DNA of 64,000 nt from Pseudomonadota bacterium (GTDB lineage: Bacteria > Pseudomonadota > Alphaproteobacteria > GCA-2746255). The stretch lies in NCBI GenBank assembly GCA_040752895.1, contig JBFMHN010000003.1, positions 1-64,000 of the forward strand, written 5' to 3'. A program made the position numbers and the translations under genes. Positions 45,766-55,680 of the stretch are shown in pieces (the first letter of the stretch is position 1; each line of letters starts with the position of its first letter). A model generated the notes under the pieces. The model did not search any database. It had not been told where the DNA came from and worked only from the letters and a program-made list of their open reading frames with translations.

Positions 45766-47621
45766 TGTATCGGGAAGGGGACCGCTACCGGGTGTTCAGC
45801 CGCCGGACGGTGCTTCTGGCGGGAGGCAAATTGGTCCTCGCTACGATTCTCGTTGGGCGGATGTATTACCTGCAGGTTTTGGAATCGAGCCGGTATAAAA
45901 CGCTGGCCGATGAAAACCGGATCAGCCTTCGTCTGATTCAACCGCCGCGGGGCTCGATCGTTGACCGCTTCGGAAATCCGCTGGCGGAAAACCGGAAGAA
46001 TTACCGCGTTGTGGTGATCCCAGAGCAAACGGTGGACATCGAGGCGACCCTTGGCCGGCTCGATCGCATCCTGCCGATCGGGACGGCCGAACGCCGACGG
46101 GTGTTCCACGAGATGAGGCGCCAACGCGGCTTCATTCCGGTCGTTGTCCGGGAGAATCTCAACTGGGACGAAGTCTCACGCGTCGAGGTGAATATGCCGG
46201 ACTTGCCGGGCGTGCTGATCACCGTCGGCCAAAGCCGTTATTATCCCTTGGGGGCTTCGGCGGCCCACGTGATCGGGTATGTCGCCGCCGTGGCGGAAGG
46301 CGAGCGCACGGAAGATCCCTTGCTTCAACTCCCCGACTTCCGTATCGGCAAAAGCGGGATCGAAAAAATTTACGATCTGGATCTGCGTGGAAAGGCCGGC
46401 AACAGCCGGGTCGAGGTCAACGCGTTTGGCCGCGTCGTTCGCGAGCTTTCGCTGGAGGAGGGAAAGTCCGGTCACCAGGTGACGTTGACGTTGGATTCTT
46501 ACTTGCAGGATTTCACCAATAAACAATTCGACCACCAAAGTGGCGCCGCCGTCGCCATGGACATCCATAGCGGAGAAGTTCTGCTGATGTCTTCTACGCC
46601 GGGGTTCGATCCGAACGAGTTCGTCGTAGGCCTTAGCGAGGAAAGTTGGAATCGCCTGCTTGGCGATCGGCAAGCGCCCTTGACGAACAAATGCATTGCA
46701 GGCCAGTACGCGCCCGGCTCGACCTATAAGATGATAGTGGCGATCGCCGCGCTTGAAGCCGGCCTTGTCATGCCGGAACAACGGGTTTTCTGTCAGGGCC
46801 ATATCGATCTTGGCCGATACCGGTTTCATTGCTGGAAGCCCAAGGGGCATGGCCATGTGGGTCTGGTCGAGGCAATCCAGCAGTCTTGTGACGTCTACTT
46901 TTACGAACTTGCCCGCCGCTGCGGGATTGACCGGATTTCCGAGATGGCCCGCCGGTTCGGCTTTGGCAAAGTCTTGATCAAAGATCTGCCCGGGGAACGG
47001 GCAGGTCTTGTTCCGGATCCCGAATGGAAGCGGGCGGCTTTCGGTACGCCGTGGCAGGGCGGTGAGACCCTCATCACCGGGATCGGCCAAGGCTATGTGT
47101 TGGCCACACCCTTGCAACTTGCCGTCATGATGGCCCGCCTCGTGAACGGTGGGTATGAAGTCTTTCCGCATGTCACGAAGGCCATTGCGTCTGCGAGGGG
47201 CTCGGCTGCCCGGCTCGCAACCGCCCTCTCTTCCTTGGGCATCGGGCAAAACACCCTTTCCCTCGTTCGGGAGGGCATGGTTGCCGTGACGAACGAACCG
47301 GGGGGGACGGCCTATGGCTCCCGGATTTCCAACAAAGCGATGGCGATGGGTGGCAAAACGGGCACTTCCCAGGTGATGCGGATCACGAAAAGAGAACGCG
47401 ACGAAGGCATCCCAAAGAACGCAGATCGGCCCTGGCATGAACGCGACCATGCGCTTTTCGTCGGCTTTGCACCGATTGCTGCTCCAAGATACGCCGTCGC
47501 TGTCCTGGTTGAGCACGGCGGCAGCGGTTCGGCCGTCGCGGCTCCGATCGCGCGGGACATTCTGCTCGCAATCCAGCAACGAAATTCAGCGCCGCAAGAC
47601 GGACAGCCTGTCGAATCATGA
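45765..47621 (+). CDS. mrdA: Penicillin-binding protein 2
   Basis: Transpeptidase of cell elongation. The 618-aa protein has an N-terminal membrane helix (about 15-35), a pedestal domain with PPRGSIVDRFGNPLAENR, and a transpeptidase domain with active-site S319 in STYK (319-322), the SCD motif, and KTGT in the C-terminal part. The ATG at 45765 shares bases with the mreD stop. It overlaps rodA by four bases. Confidence 0.95.
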   Translation: MYREGDRYRVFSRRTVLLAGGKLVLATILVGRMYYLQVLESSRYKTLADENRISLRLIQPPRGSIVDRFGNPLAENRKNYRVVVIPEQTVDIEATLGRLDRILPIGTAERRRVFHEMRRQRGFIPVVVRENLNWDEVSRVEVNMPDLPGVLITVGQSRYYPLGASAAHVIGYVAAVAEGERTEDPLLQLPDFRIGKSGIEKIYDLDLRGKAGNSRVEVNAFGRVVRELSLEEGKSGHQVTLTLDSYLQDFTNKQFDHQSGAAVAMDIHSGEVLLMSSTPGFDPNEFVVGLSEESWNRLLGDRQAPLTNKCIAGQYAPGSTYKMIVAIAALEAGLVMPEQRVFCQGHIDLGRYRFHCWKPKGHGHVGLVEAIQQSCDVYFYELARRCGIDRISEMARRFGFGKVLIKDLPGERAGLVPDPEWKRAAFGTPWQGGETLITGIGQGYVLATPLQLAVMMARLVNGGYEVFPHVTKAIASARGSAARLATALSSLGIGQNTLSLVREGMVAVTNEPGGTAYGSRISNKAMAMGGKTGTSQVMRITKRERDEGIPKNADRPWHERDHALFVGFAPIAAPRYAVAVLVEHGGSGSAVAAPIARDILLAIQQRNSAPQDGQPVES

Positions 47622-48769
47622 TCGAAATGGGCGATTTTTCTGGGCAGGAACTTAGTCTGTCGGACAAGATTCGGCAGGTGCACTGGGGCATGATCTTGCT
47701 CCTCTGCCTTATCGCCAGTATCGCGATTGCCATGCTCTATTCTGCCGGTGGCGCCAGCTTTACGCCTTGGGCTGGCCGGCAAGCGGTGCGTTTTGCTGTT
47801 GGAATGATGGTTCTCTTTGTGGTTGGGCTTACGGATATCCGCTTCTGGCTCCGTCACGCCTATACGCTTTATGGGGCGTCTCTTGTCTTTCTCATCGCCG
47901 TCGAGTTTGCCGGCGCCATCGGCATGGGGGCGCAGCGGTGGCTAGATCTCGGCTATGTTCAATTCCAGCCGTCCGAGGTCATGAAAATCGCCATTATCCT
48001 CGCGCTGGCCCGCTATTTTCATGGGGCCAGTCTTGAAGATGTTTCCCGCCCGGCTTTTTTGGCTGCCCCCTTTCTCCTGTTGGCGCTGCCTGGTCTCCTT
48101 GTCTTGCGCCAGCCGGATTTGGGAACGGCGGTCACGTTGGCCACCGGAGGGCTTTCGATCTTTTTTCTGGCTGGGGTGCGGGTTTGGAAATTTGTGTCTC
48201 TGATCGGTATTGGGCTTGTTGCGATGCCGCTTCTCTGGATGGGGCTGCATGGGTATCAACGCCGCCGCGTCCTTATTTTCCTCGACCCCGAGAGCGACCC
48301 CTTGGGGGCCGGGTATCACATCCTGCAATCCCAGATCGCGCTTGGTTCTGGCGGGCTCTTTGGCAAAGGGTTCCTTCAGGGAACCCAGGCGCATCTCAAT
48401 TTTTTGCCGGAGAAACAAACCGATTTTATTTTCACGATGCTGGCGGAGGAATTCGGCCTTGCAGGCAGCCTTATACTCCTCACGCTTTACCTGCTTCTCG
48501 CCTTCTGTGGCGTTACGATCAGCCTGCGCAGCCGCAACCAGTTTGGCCGCCTGCTCGGCATGGGGATCACCGTGACTTTTGCGCTCTATTTCTTTATCAA
48601 TATCGCAATGGTGACCGGGCTAATTCCCGTCGTCGGTGTGCCGCTGCCGTTCATTTCTTATGGCGGTACGGCGATGCTTACCTTGCTTTTTGCTTTCGGC
48701 CTCATCATGAGCGTCCATATCCACCGCGACCTGCGAATGAGCCGCCGCGGAAGCATCGAAAACCTCTGA
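47618..48769 (+). CDS. rodA: Peptidoglycan glycosyltransferase RodA
   Basis: SEDS glycan-strand polymerase working with PBP2. The 383-aa protein has about ten membrane helices, the conserved PSEVMK motif, RQPDLGTAV, the YQRRRVLIFLDPESDPLGAGYHILQSQIALGSGGLFGKG segment and PFISYGGTAMLT near the end. Coupled to mrdA (ATGA). Last gene of the operon; tRNA-Lys follows 71 bases later. Confidence 0.95.
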   Translation: MIEMGDFSGQELSLSDKIRQVHWGMILLLCLIASIAIAMLYSAGGASFTPWAGRQAVRFAVGMMVLFVVGLTDIRFWLRHAYTLYGASLVFLIAVEFAGAIGMGAQRWLDLGYVQFQPSEVMKIAIILALARYFHGASLEDVSRPAFLAAPFLLLALPGLLVLRQPDLGTAVTLATGGLSIFFLAGVRVWKFVSLIGIGLVAMPLLWMGLHGYQRRRVLIFLDPESDPLGAGYHILQSQIALGSGGLFGKGFLQGTQAHLNFLPEKQTDFIFTMLAEEFGLAGSLILLTLYLLLAFCGVTISLRSRNQFGRLLGMGITVTFALYFFINIAMVTGLIPVVGVPLPFISYGGTAMLTLLFAFGLIMSVHIHRDLRMSRRGSIENL

Positions 48770-48840
48770 AGATGGACGGGCGCGACCTTTCAAGACACTC
48801 GACAGACCGGGATGCCTTTGCTATAGGGGCCACCCTTCCC

Positions 48841-48916
<76 letters not shown>

Positions 48917-49251
48917 TTTAATTAGCTGAAATAATTAGTAGTTTTTTGTGGTTGTTTTCCCGGCACGCAACCAACCTTTCGCAGAATAGCCGAAAATCGC
49001 CGTCTTGAACGGCATCGGCCTGCGCCGCCCGCGAAGCGACGCCCAAGACTCGCGCCCCTGGCCCTTGATTGCTTTCCATATCGGTGCTTTGGGGCAAGCC
49101 GCGAGATCGCGCCTAGATTCTGCGCTTTATCTTTATTTACTTTGCCGCCGGCCTGGGTATGTCGTTTGATAACGTGCTCCCGTCTCGGCATCTTTTTTTG
49201 CGCAGCGACCCACCGGAAAAACCCATGGTTGCCACACCGGGAGGAAGCCAA
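48917..49251. other. Intergenic region after tRNA-Lys
   Basis: About 335 bases. Apart from the TAATTA repeat and a run of six T near 48944-48949, I see no gene. A 117-codon minus-strand frame here is arginine-rich and lacks any family pattern. No integrase or direct repeat of the tRNA end was found. Confidence 0.5.
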
Positions 49252-50184
49252 GTGACAAACTCGATGAAAGGCCATTCGTCAACACGCGAACGAGCAAACG
49301 CTCCGCTGAGCATCAACCGCAGAGATGCGACGGTGCGTGCGGTGGTTCCGGGTAATGTCGGTCGCGTAACGGTCAGCGATGGCGTGAACCTTCATTATCT
49401 GGAAGCCGGCTCGGGCCAGCCGCTGCTGATGATTCCCGGCTGGTCGCAAACGGCCGAGCAGTTCAAGCATCAAATCGAGGGGCTGAGCGACCGGTACCGG
49501 GTGATCGCGCTCGACATGCGCGGTCATGGCGAATCCGACAAGCCAAACCATGGCTATAAAATTGACCGTCTCGCCAAGGACGTTCGCGACGTCATCCATG
49601 CGCTTGATTTGAAGGGCGTCAACATTCTCGGCCATTCGATGGGTTGTTCAGTGATCTGGAACTATTGGGATCTGTGGGGGGCGGATCGTCTGTCCAAGAT
49701 GCTTCTGATCGACCAGATGCCGATGGTCACCAGCAATCCGGCGTGGTCGGAGCAAGAGATCATCGACGCCGGCAGTGTCTTCACGCCGGAGACGCTCTAC
49801 GCCACGGTCAACGACCTGGCCGGGCCAAACGGTGTCGCGGTAACCCGCGGTTTGATCGGCGGCATGATCACCAAGACCGCCTCGGACGATGTCAAGAGCT
49901 GGATCATTGACCGCAACCTCAGGATGCCACGCCGGCATGCGGCGACCTTGCTCTACGACCACGGCACGGCCGATTGGCGTGACACGATCCCGCGTCTGGA
50001 TACGCCGTCTCTGGTGGTCGGCGGCCGGGTCAGCTTCGTGCCATGGCAATCGCAAGTCTGGATCAACCAGCAGATCGCCGGCTCGCGCCTCGAGGTCTTC
50101 GAGGAGGCCGATGGCGGCAGCCATTTTATGTTCATCGAGGGGTGCCAGAAGTTCAACGACATCGTCCGCGACTTCATCGGCTGA
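49252..50184 (+). CDS. Alpha/beta hydrolase
   Basis: A 310-aa alpha/beta hydrolase of the non-heme peroxidase/esterase group. Seen are the oxyanion region MIPGWSQTAEQF, the nucleophile motif GHSMG, LDMRGHGESDKP, and the late histidine in ADGGSHFMFIEG. No signal peptide. The GTG at 49252 follows GGAGGAAG by six bases and is preferred to the ATG at 49159. The substrate is unknown. It stands alone between tRNA-Lys and a cold-shock gene. Confidence 0.82.
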   Translation: MTNSMKGHSSTRERANAPLSINRRDATVRAVVPGNVGRVTVSDGVNLHYLEAGSGQPLLMIPGWSQTAEQFKHQIEGLSDRYRVIALDMRGHGESDKPNHGYKIDRLAKDVRDVIHALDLKGVNILGHSMGCSVIWNYWDLWGADRLSKMLLIDQMPMVTSNPAWSEQEIIDAGSVFTPETLYATVNDLAGPNGVAVTRGLIGGMITKTASDDVKSWIIDRNLRMPRRHAATLLYDHGTADWRDTIPRLDTPSLVVGGRVSFVPWQSQVWINQQIAGSRLEVFEEADGGSHFMFIEGCQKFNDIVRDFIG

Positions 50185-50510
50185 TCGTTCCGCCCGATCG
50201 GACGCGGGGCGTGCGGGTAAGGCCTTGAAAGGGGTCAAAACGGACCTCGGGATGAAGCCCGGAAGCCCAGAATTTGGCCGAATAGCGTGGGTAGGCGGGT
50301 TTCCGGTATCCCCGCTTGGTCTCACGGGGGATTGACTTTTTCGGGATATTCCCCACATATTTCCATATACGTATTGCATTTGTTGCGTGTTATCTAAATA
50401 ACCGGTACGCCGATTAGCTTAGTTATCCCCTGACAATGTGAACGTTAAACCGGCCGCGCGCTCATATGGTGTGAGACGCGGAATCAAGACTCCTGTTAGA
50501 GGAAATAACT
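50185..50510 (+). promoter_or_regulatory. Promoter and long leader of the cold-shock gene
   Basis: TTGACT (50332-50337) and CATATT (50356-50361) are 18 bases apart. This would give a 5' leader of about 140 bases before the cspA-type ATG, as is usual for cold-shock mRNAs. The ribosome-binding site is AGAGGA. The first 140 bases hold no recognisable gene. Confidence 0.45.
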
Positions 50511-50720
50511 ATGGCTACTGGTACTGTAAAATGGTTCAACCCGGCCAAGGGTTTCGGGTTCATCGCGCCGGAAGACGGCTCCAAAGACGCGTTCGTCCAC
50601 ATTTCGGCCGTCGAGCGCGCGGGATTGAGTTCGCTCAGCGAAGGGCAGAAGGTCTCCTATGAGCTTCAGCCTGGGCAGAACGGCAAGTCTTCCGCCGAGA
50701 ACCTGTCTATCATCGACTAA
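50511..50720 (+). CDS. cspA: Cold-shock protein, CspA family
   Basis: A 69-aa nucleic-acid chaperone. The CSD fold has RNP1 KGFGFI (13-18) and RNP2 DAFVHIS (26-32). AGAGGA is eight bases before the ATG. Many Csp paralogues exist per genome, so the symbol denotes the family only. Confidence 0.95.
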   Translation: MATGTVKWFNPAKGFGFIAPEDGSKDAFVHISAVERAGLSSLSEGQKVSYELQPGQNGKSSAENLSIID

Positions 50721-50731
50721 CTACGCAAGGC

Positions 50732-50759
50732 ACCGCCTCCAACTTCCGTTGGGGGCGGT
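50732..50759 (+). terminator. Hairpin after the cold-shock gene
   Basis: An 11-bp stem (50732-50742 with 50749-50759, one G-T pair) with a 6-base loop, 12 bases after the stop. No U-tract follows. Confidence 0.6.
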
Positions 50760-50989
50760 CGCCGCTTGCCGTCGGCGACAACCTTACGGTCGCCTGGCGG
50801 ACTGAAGGAGGTGGGCGGACCGCTCCGCGGCCACCTCTTCGACAACAATAAATACGACCGATAAATTAAACGGCGCGATGCGCCATGGCGCCGCCGATCT
50901 TACGCACCGGGCTGCGGGTGGAGTCGCTCGTGTTTCGTGGCGAAAATTTCCGACCGTGACACCCGAAACGGAAGCAAAGGATTACCGAA

Positions 50990-51217
50990 ATGTTGAAGTC
51001 AGTAAAATCGAAGGCGGAGGAACAGTTCGCCGCAACTCAGAAGAAGGACAAGCTGGCCCTGAAGGAGAAGGAAAAAGCGCAGCAGGAACTAACGGAACGC
51101 GTGGCGAAACAGCGCGCCCTTCGCCTGGCTAAAGAGGCGACCGATAAAGAAGCCGCCGAGAAAGCGTCCGCCAAGAACAAAAAGCCACCGCGTTTGTCCG
51201 AGGCTCACGGACGCTAA
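50990..51217 (+). CDS. Small lysine/alanine-rich helical protein
   Basis: A 75-aa protein that is almost entirely charged helix (Lys, Glu, Ala, Gln), with AAxQKKDKLALKEKEKAQQEL giving a coiled-coil pattern and a basic C-terminus. AAGGA is eight bases before the ATG. Similar short helical proteins occur near csp genes in alphaproteobacteria, but I cannot name a family. It follows the cold-shock gene by 270 bases. Confidence 0.65.
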   Translation: MLKSVKSKAEEQFAATQKKDKLALKEKEKAQQELTERVAKQRALRLAKEATDKEAAEKASAKNKKPPRLSEAHGR

Positions 51218-51468
51218 CCGTAACGGCCGCGAAGTCTGCAACCGAGCCCAACGGCAAACCGCAATCGGTATCTACCCCTACCTCTATCGTCACCGCTCCA
51301 CAGGCCGGCGGAATTTTTACACGTTCGATTAATTGGAAGGCGTGGCAGCTTACTATAATACCGCGACAGCCACGCGGTCGTGGGCCTTGACGCATCCGTT
51401 CTTTACGCGCTTGCTCTTTAATTGGCTTTTAATTCAAGGGCCCTAGCTTTAAGCCCTTGGAACCAGGC

Positions 51469-53805
51469 ATGAGAGCGAGTTCGCCAACGCCGATGGACGC
51501 CAGCGTAAAGCCAGATATCGAAAAAAGCTTTGCCATCAATAAATCGGCCTGCGCGTGGACCATGCGTGCCATGACCGCGCTGCAGGCGCGCGTGCGCGTG
51601 AACATTCGCCTGCACGATCTCGAACAGCGGCTGGAAAGCGGTCAAATATTTCTATTCAACCATTTTGCCCGTTTTGAAACCTTTATTCCCCAATATCTGA
51701 TTCATCAAAGAACGGGCGCCTATTGCCGTTCGGTCGCGGCCCGCGAATTTTTTTCGGAAGGCAACGTCTTCTCCAATTACCTGCTTGGCCTCGGTGCGGT
51801 CCCCAACAATTATCCAAATCTTCTCCCGTTTCTAGGGGCCGAAATCTTCCGGGGACGGAAAGTCATCGTCTTCCCGGAAGGTGGAATGGTGAAGGATAGA
51901 AGGGCAATCGACGACAAGGGGGAATTCAATATTTATTCAAGGGCGGCGAAGGAACGGCGGAAGCATCATACCGGTGCGGCCGTTCTGGCCTTGACCCTGG
52001 ACGCTTTCAAGACTGGCCTGTTGGAACTTGAAAAGGCAAACGCGGTAGACCATTTGTCGCGATGGGCGGCCAATTTCGGACTCGACGGTGTCGACGCGCT
52101 TTTGGCGGAAGCGCGTCGGCCCACCCTCGTCATACCCTCGAACATCACCTTCTATCCCATCCGGGTCAGCGACAACTTGTTCGGGAAACTTGCCGAATTT
52201 TTCAGCAAGGGGAAGGGAAAACTGAGGAACCTTTCCGAGGAATTCCTGATCGAAGGCAATATCTTGCTCAAGAATACCGACATGGATATTCGACTCGGAA
52301 TACCCGCTCGGGCGCACCAATCCTGGAGCTGGTGGGAAAGAAAAATACTTAGCCACTTGTTGCGGAAAACGGAATCGCTAGAGGAGTTTTTTCGGAAAGA
52401 GATCGTTGCTAGCACGCTGGAGGACCGTCTCCTGCATATTTGCGTCGGGCGGCACGTTTTCTCCGTTCGCGACGCCTATATGCGCGAGATGTATACGAAC
52501 GTCACCGTTAATTTATCCCATCTTGCTTCGCAGCTCATCCTGTCCCTGATTGGTGCCGGGAAAACGGAAATCGAGCGCAAGCGGTTTGACCGGATTCTCT
52601 ACCTCGCCGTTAAAGCGATGCAAAAACACGCCAACGTCCATCTCCACGACAGCTTGAGGAATCCGGATGCCTATGAAGGCATCCTGGAGGACTGGTGCGA
52701 AGGATTGGAGCAATTCATATCTTCGGCAACCATGGCCGGCCTGCTGGCGGTGGACGGCGAACAGTATTCTTTTCTTCCGAAACTCCGTGAGGAGCACGAT
52801 TTCGATAAGATTCGCATCGAGAACCCGATCGCCGTTTATGCGAACGAGGTGGCGCCTATCCCCCAGGTGAAGCAGGCCCTTGAGGGGGCGATGGAAAGGG
52901 CGGATCGCTTGTCCGAGCGCGAATGGGCCGAGGCAAGCTTTGATGACATGCTCTTGAGCTTTGCCTGGGGGAAAAAGCAGTTTACGGACCCGCGCTACGA
53001 CCAGATCAACAAGCAGGAAACCGCGACAGAAAACGCCGAGCCCTATCTCCTCTTGCCTGAAAACAGCAACGGCCTAGGCATCGTACTGGTTCATGGGTTT
53101 CTGGCGTCGCCGGCCGAACTGCGGGCGTTCGGCCAGCGCCTTTTCCAGGCCGGGCATCCGGTGATCGGCGTGCGCCTGAACGGGCATGGGACTTCTCCCT
53201 GGGACCTTCGGGGGCGGGCCTGGCAAAATTGGATGGAGCCGGTTCGTAAGGGCTATCGAATCCTCTCCGCTTTCGCCGACCGGGTTTGTCTGGTGGGGTT
53301 TTCCAGCGGTGGCGTTTTGTCGCTTATTCTAGCCTCCGAGGCGCCAGCCAAGCTGGCCGGCGTCGTTGCCGTCTCGGCGCCTCTGAAGTTCATGAACAGG
53401 AACATGATTTTCGTGCCGTTTGTTCATGGCGCCAACCGGGTTACTCGGTGGATGTCGACGATGGAAGGCATCATGCCTTTCCGGGAAAACGATTCCGAAC
53501 ACCCGCATATCAATTATCGGCACATGGCAATTCGCGGGTTATTCGAATTGCGCCGCATGGTTGACGAAATGGAACGCCGGCTACCTAAGATCGCCTGCCC
53601 CGTTACTCTCATCCAGGGGGACGAGGATCGCATCGTCAACCCGAAAAGCCTCGAATTGATGTATAAGAAGTTGGCGACGAAAGAAAAAACGGCGCGGAGA
53701 GTGCCTTCCACCCGGCACGGAATTCTCAATGAGAACATCGCAAACACCCAGGAGATCGTTCTCGGCATCCTGGCCGATCTCAGGGCTCGGCAGGCGGCCG
53801 GGTGA
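51469..53805 (+). CDS. Acyltransferase-alpha/beta hydrolase fusion
   Basis: A 778-aa protein with two enzyme modules. The N-terminal part (about 40-320) is PlsB/PlsC-like, with HFARFE (65-70, HX4E) and FPEG (135-138). A helical middle (about 330-500) shows no family I know. The C-terminal part (about 530-775) is an alpha/beta hydrolase with VLVHGFLASPAE, nucleophile S612 in GFSSGG, an acid in GDEDRIVN and H750 in STRHG. It may move acyl chains between glycerolipids and free acid pools. It precedes fadD by 150 bases and probably feeds the beta-oxidation genes. ATG at 51469 or TTG at 51457. Confidence 0.8.
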   Translation: MRASSPTPMDASVKPDIEKSFAINKSACAWTMRAMTALQARVRVNIRLHDLEQRLESGQIFLFNHFARFETFIPQYLIHQRTGAYCRSVAAREFFSEGNVFSNYLLGLGAVPNNYPNLLPFLGAEIFRGRKVIVFPEGGMVKDRRAIDDKGEFNIYSRAAKERRKHHTGAAVLALTLDAFKTGLLELEKANAVDHLSRWAANFGLDGVDALLAEARRPTLVIPSNITFYPIRVSDNLFGKLAEFFSKGKGKLRNLSEEFLIEGNILLKNTDMDIRLGIPARAHQSWSWWERKILSHLLRKTESLEEFFRKEIVASTLEDRLLHICVGRHVFSVRDAYMREMYTNVTVNLSHLASQLILSLIGAGKTEIERKRFDRILYLAVKAMQKHANVHLHDSLRNPDAYEGILEDWCEGLEQFISSATMAGLLAVDGEQYSFLPKLREEHDFDKIRIENPIAVYANEVAPIPQVKQALEGAMERADRLSEREWAEASFDDMLLSFAWGKKQFTDPRYDQINKQETATENAEPYLLLPENSNGLGIVLVHGFLASPAELRAFGQRLFQAGHPVIGVRLNGHGTSPWDLRGRAWQNWMEPVRKGYRILSAFADRVCLVGFSSGGVLSLILASEAPAKLAGVVAVSAPLKFMNRNMIFVPFVHGANRVTRWMSTMEGIMPFRENDSEHPHINYRHMAIRGLFELRRMVDEMERRLPKIACPVTLIQGDEDRIVNPKSLELMYKKLATKEKTARRVPSTRHGILNENIANTQEIVLGILADLRARQAAG

Positions 53806-53955
53806 AGTAGATTTTCCAATGCAATCAATGGCTTTCCATTTTCCATCCGGCCCGCTTGGCAGGGTCGACCAAAGCCGCATACGAACGTGATAATCCTTTC
53901 ATTAACGCCGGCCATCTTAAAATAGACTCAAACTGTCCGGATGGAATAACAGCCC

Positions 53956-55680
53956 ATGGGATCGGAAACACATACTCGAGACAATCGGCGCGGCAAAGTT
54001 GCCGGCAGGGAGGCCGACAGTGCTCCGCTTTTTTCCCTGATGGACGAGGCCGTTGCCGGGTTTCCCGATTGCCCTTGTCTCGACTTTCTCGGCAAGTCCT
54101 ATTCCTACCGTGAGGTTGGCGCGCTTGTTGACCGCGCCGCGAAAGGATTCCAGCGTCTCGGTGTGAAACGCGGCGTCAAGGTCGGCCTCTTCTTGCCGAA
54201 CACGCCCTATTTCGTCATCTGCTACTTCGCAATCCTGAAAGCGGGCGGGACGGTGGTCAATTTCAACCCGCTCTACGTCGAGCGGGAGATCATCCAGCAG
54301 ATCGAGGATTCGCAGACGGAGATCCTGGTGGTTCCCGATCTTCACCTGCTCTACGCCAAGGCGGCTAAAGCGCTGGAAGATTCCTGCCTTGCAAAGATCG
54401 TTTTTTGTCGCATGCAGGACATACTTCCTCCCTTGAAGGGTTTTTTGTTTTCACTCTTCAAGCGAAGCGCTATTGCGAAGATTCCATCGGACTTGAGGCA
54501 CATTTCCTTCGATGCGCTGATCCGGAACGACGGCAATTTCAAGCCGGTTGCGATCGAGCCCGATAAAGACGTCGCCGTCCTTCAATACACCGGCGGCACC
54601 ACAGGGTTGCCCAAGGGCGCCATGCTGACTCATCGCAACCTCATGGCGAACACCCGGCAGGTTGGGAAGGTGGTCGAGGGAATCCATGACGGGCCGGAAA
54701 AAATTCTGGCACTGCTGCCGTTTTTCCATGTTTTCGCCATGACGGTCGTCATGAACCACGGCATCGCCTCCGGCTCCGAAATTGTCCTTCTGCCGCGCTT
54801 TGACATAAAGCAGGTCTTGAAAACGATCGCCGCCAAACGGCCAACCGCCTTCCCGGGCGTTCCCACCGTCTATACGGCGATCAACCACCATGCGAAGACG
54901 TCGAAATACGACCTTTCGAGTCTCAAGGTCTGCATCTCCGGCGGCGCGCCCTTGCCCGTTCAGATCAAGAAGGATTTCGAGACGCTCACGGGCTGCAACC
55001 TGGTTGAAGGGTATGGCCTGACCGAAGCTTCCCCGGTGGTGACCTGCAACCCGATTGACGGCCTCATCAAGGCAGGCTCCATCGGCCTTCCTCTGGTCGA
55101 CACGGCGGTTGAAATCCGCTCGTTGGAATCACCGGAGAAGGAAGTCCCGGTGGGTGAGTCCGGCGAGATTTGCGTGCGCGGTCCCCAGGTCATGCTCGGC
55201 TATTGGCGGCGCCCGGAGGAAACGGCCGATGTCTTCCGTGGCGGTGTCCTACACACCGGCGACGTTGGCTATTTCGACGAGGACGGCTACATCTTCCTGA
55301 TTGACCGGCTGAAGGATGTCATCCTTTGCAGCGGCTACAACGTCTACCCGCGGGTGATCGAAGAGGCCATCCACCTCCATCCTGCCATCGACGAAGTAAC
55401 GGTGGTCGGCGTTCCGGACGATTACCGCGGGCAAAACCCGAAGGCGTTCGTCAAGTTGCGGGAAGGAGCAAGGCTGACCGAGCAAGAACTGCTCGATTTC
55501 CTTGCCGATAAGCTTTCGCCGATCGAAATGCCGAAGTTCGTCGAATTCCGGGATGAATTGCCGAAAACTATGGTCGGCAAGCTTTCCAAGAAGGAGTTGG
55601 CGGCCGACGAAATGGCGAAGTACGCCGCCAAGGCGGAAAATCGGGAAACCGGCCGGAAAACAGATAGGGAAACGTCATGA
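53956..55680 (+). CDS. fadD: Long-chain fatty acid-CoA ligase
   Basis: Activates fatty acids to acyl-CoA with ATP. The 574-aa ANL enzyme has the AMP motif YTGGTTGLPKGAMLTH (211-226), GYGLTEASPV, the D-G-Y-I-F-hinge LIDRLKDVI and the C-terminal lysine PKTMVGKLSKKEL. The stop overlaps the thiolase start as ATGA. First of four beta-oxidation genes in a row. Confidence 0.94.
   Translation: MGSETHTRDNRRGKVAGREADSAPLFSLMDEAVAGFPDCPCLDFLGKSYSYREVGALVDRAAKGFQRLGVKRGVKVGLFLPNTPYFVICYFAILKAGGTVVNFNPLYVEREIIQQIEDSQTEILVVPDLHLLYAKAAKALEDSCLAKIVFCRMQDILPPLKGFLFSLFKRSAIAKIPSDLRHISFDALIRNDGNFKPVAIEPDKDVAVLQYTGGTTGLPKGAMLTHRNLMANTRQVGKVVEGIHDGPEKILALLPFFHVFAMTVVMNHGIASGSEIVLLPRFDIKQVLKTIAAKRPTAFPGVPTVYTAINHHAKTSKYDLSSLKVCISGGAPLPVQIKKDFETLTGCNLVEGYGLTEASPVVTCNPIDGLIKAGSIGLPLVDTAVEIRSLESPEKEVPVGESGEICVRGPQVMLGYWRRPEETADVFRGGVLHTGDVGYFDEDGYIFLIDRLKDVILCSGYNVYPRVIEEAIHLHPAIDEVTVVGVPDDYRGQNPKAFVKLREGARLTEQELLDFLADKLSPIEMPKFVEFRDELPKTMVGKLSKKELAADEMAKYAAKAENRETGRKTDRETS

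Noticed and set aside
46176-47579. 467-codon frame antisense to mrdA
   Set aside because: Shadow of the penicillin-binding protein gene.
48922-49275. 117-codon minus-strand frame after tRNA-Lys
   Set aside because: Arg/Lys-rich with no domain and no ribosome-binding site; it overlaps the start of the hydrolase gene.
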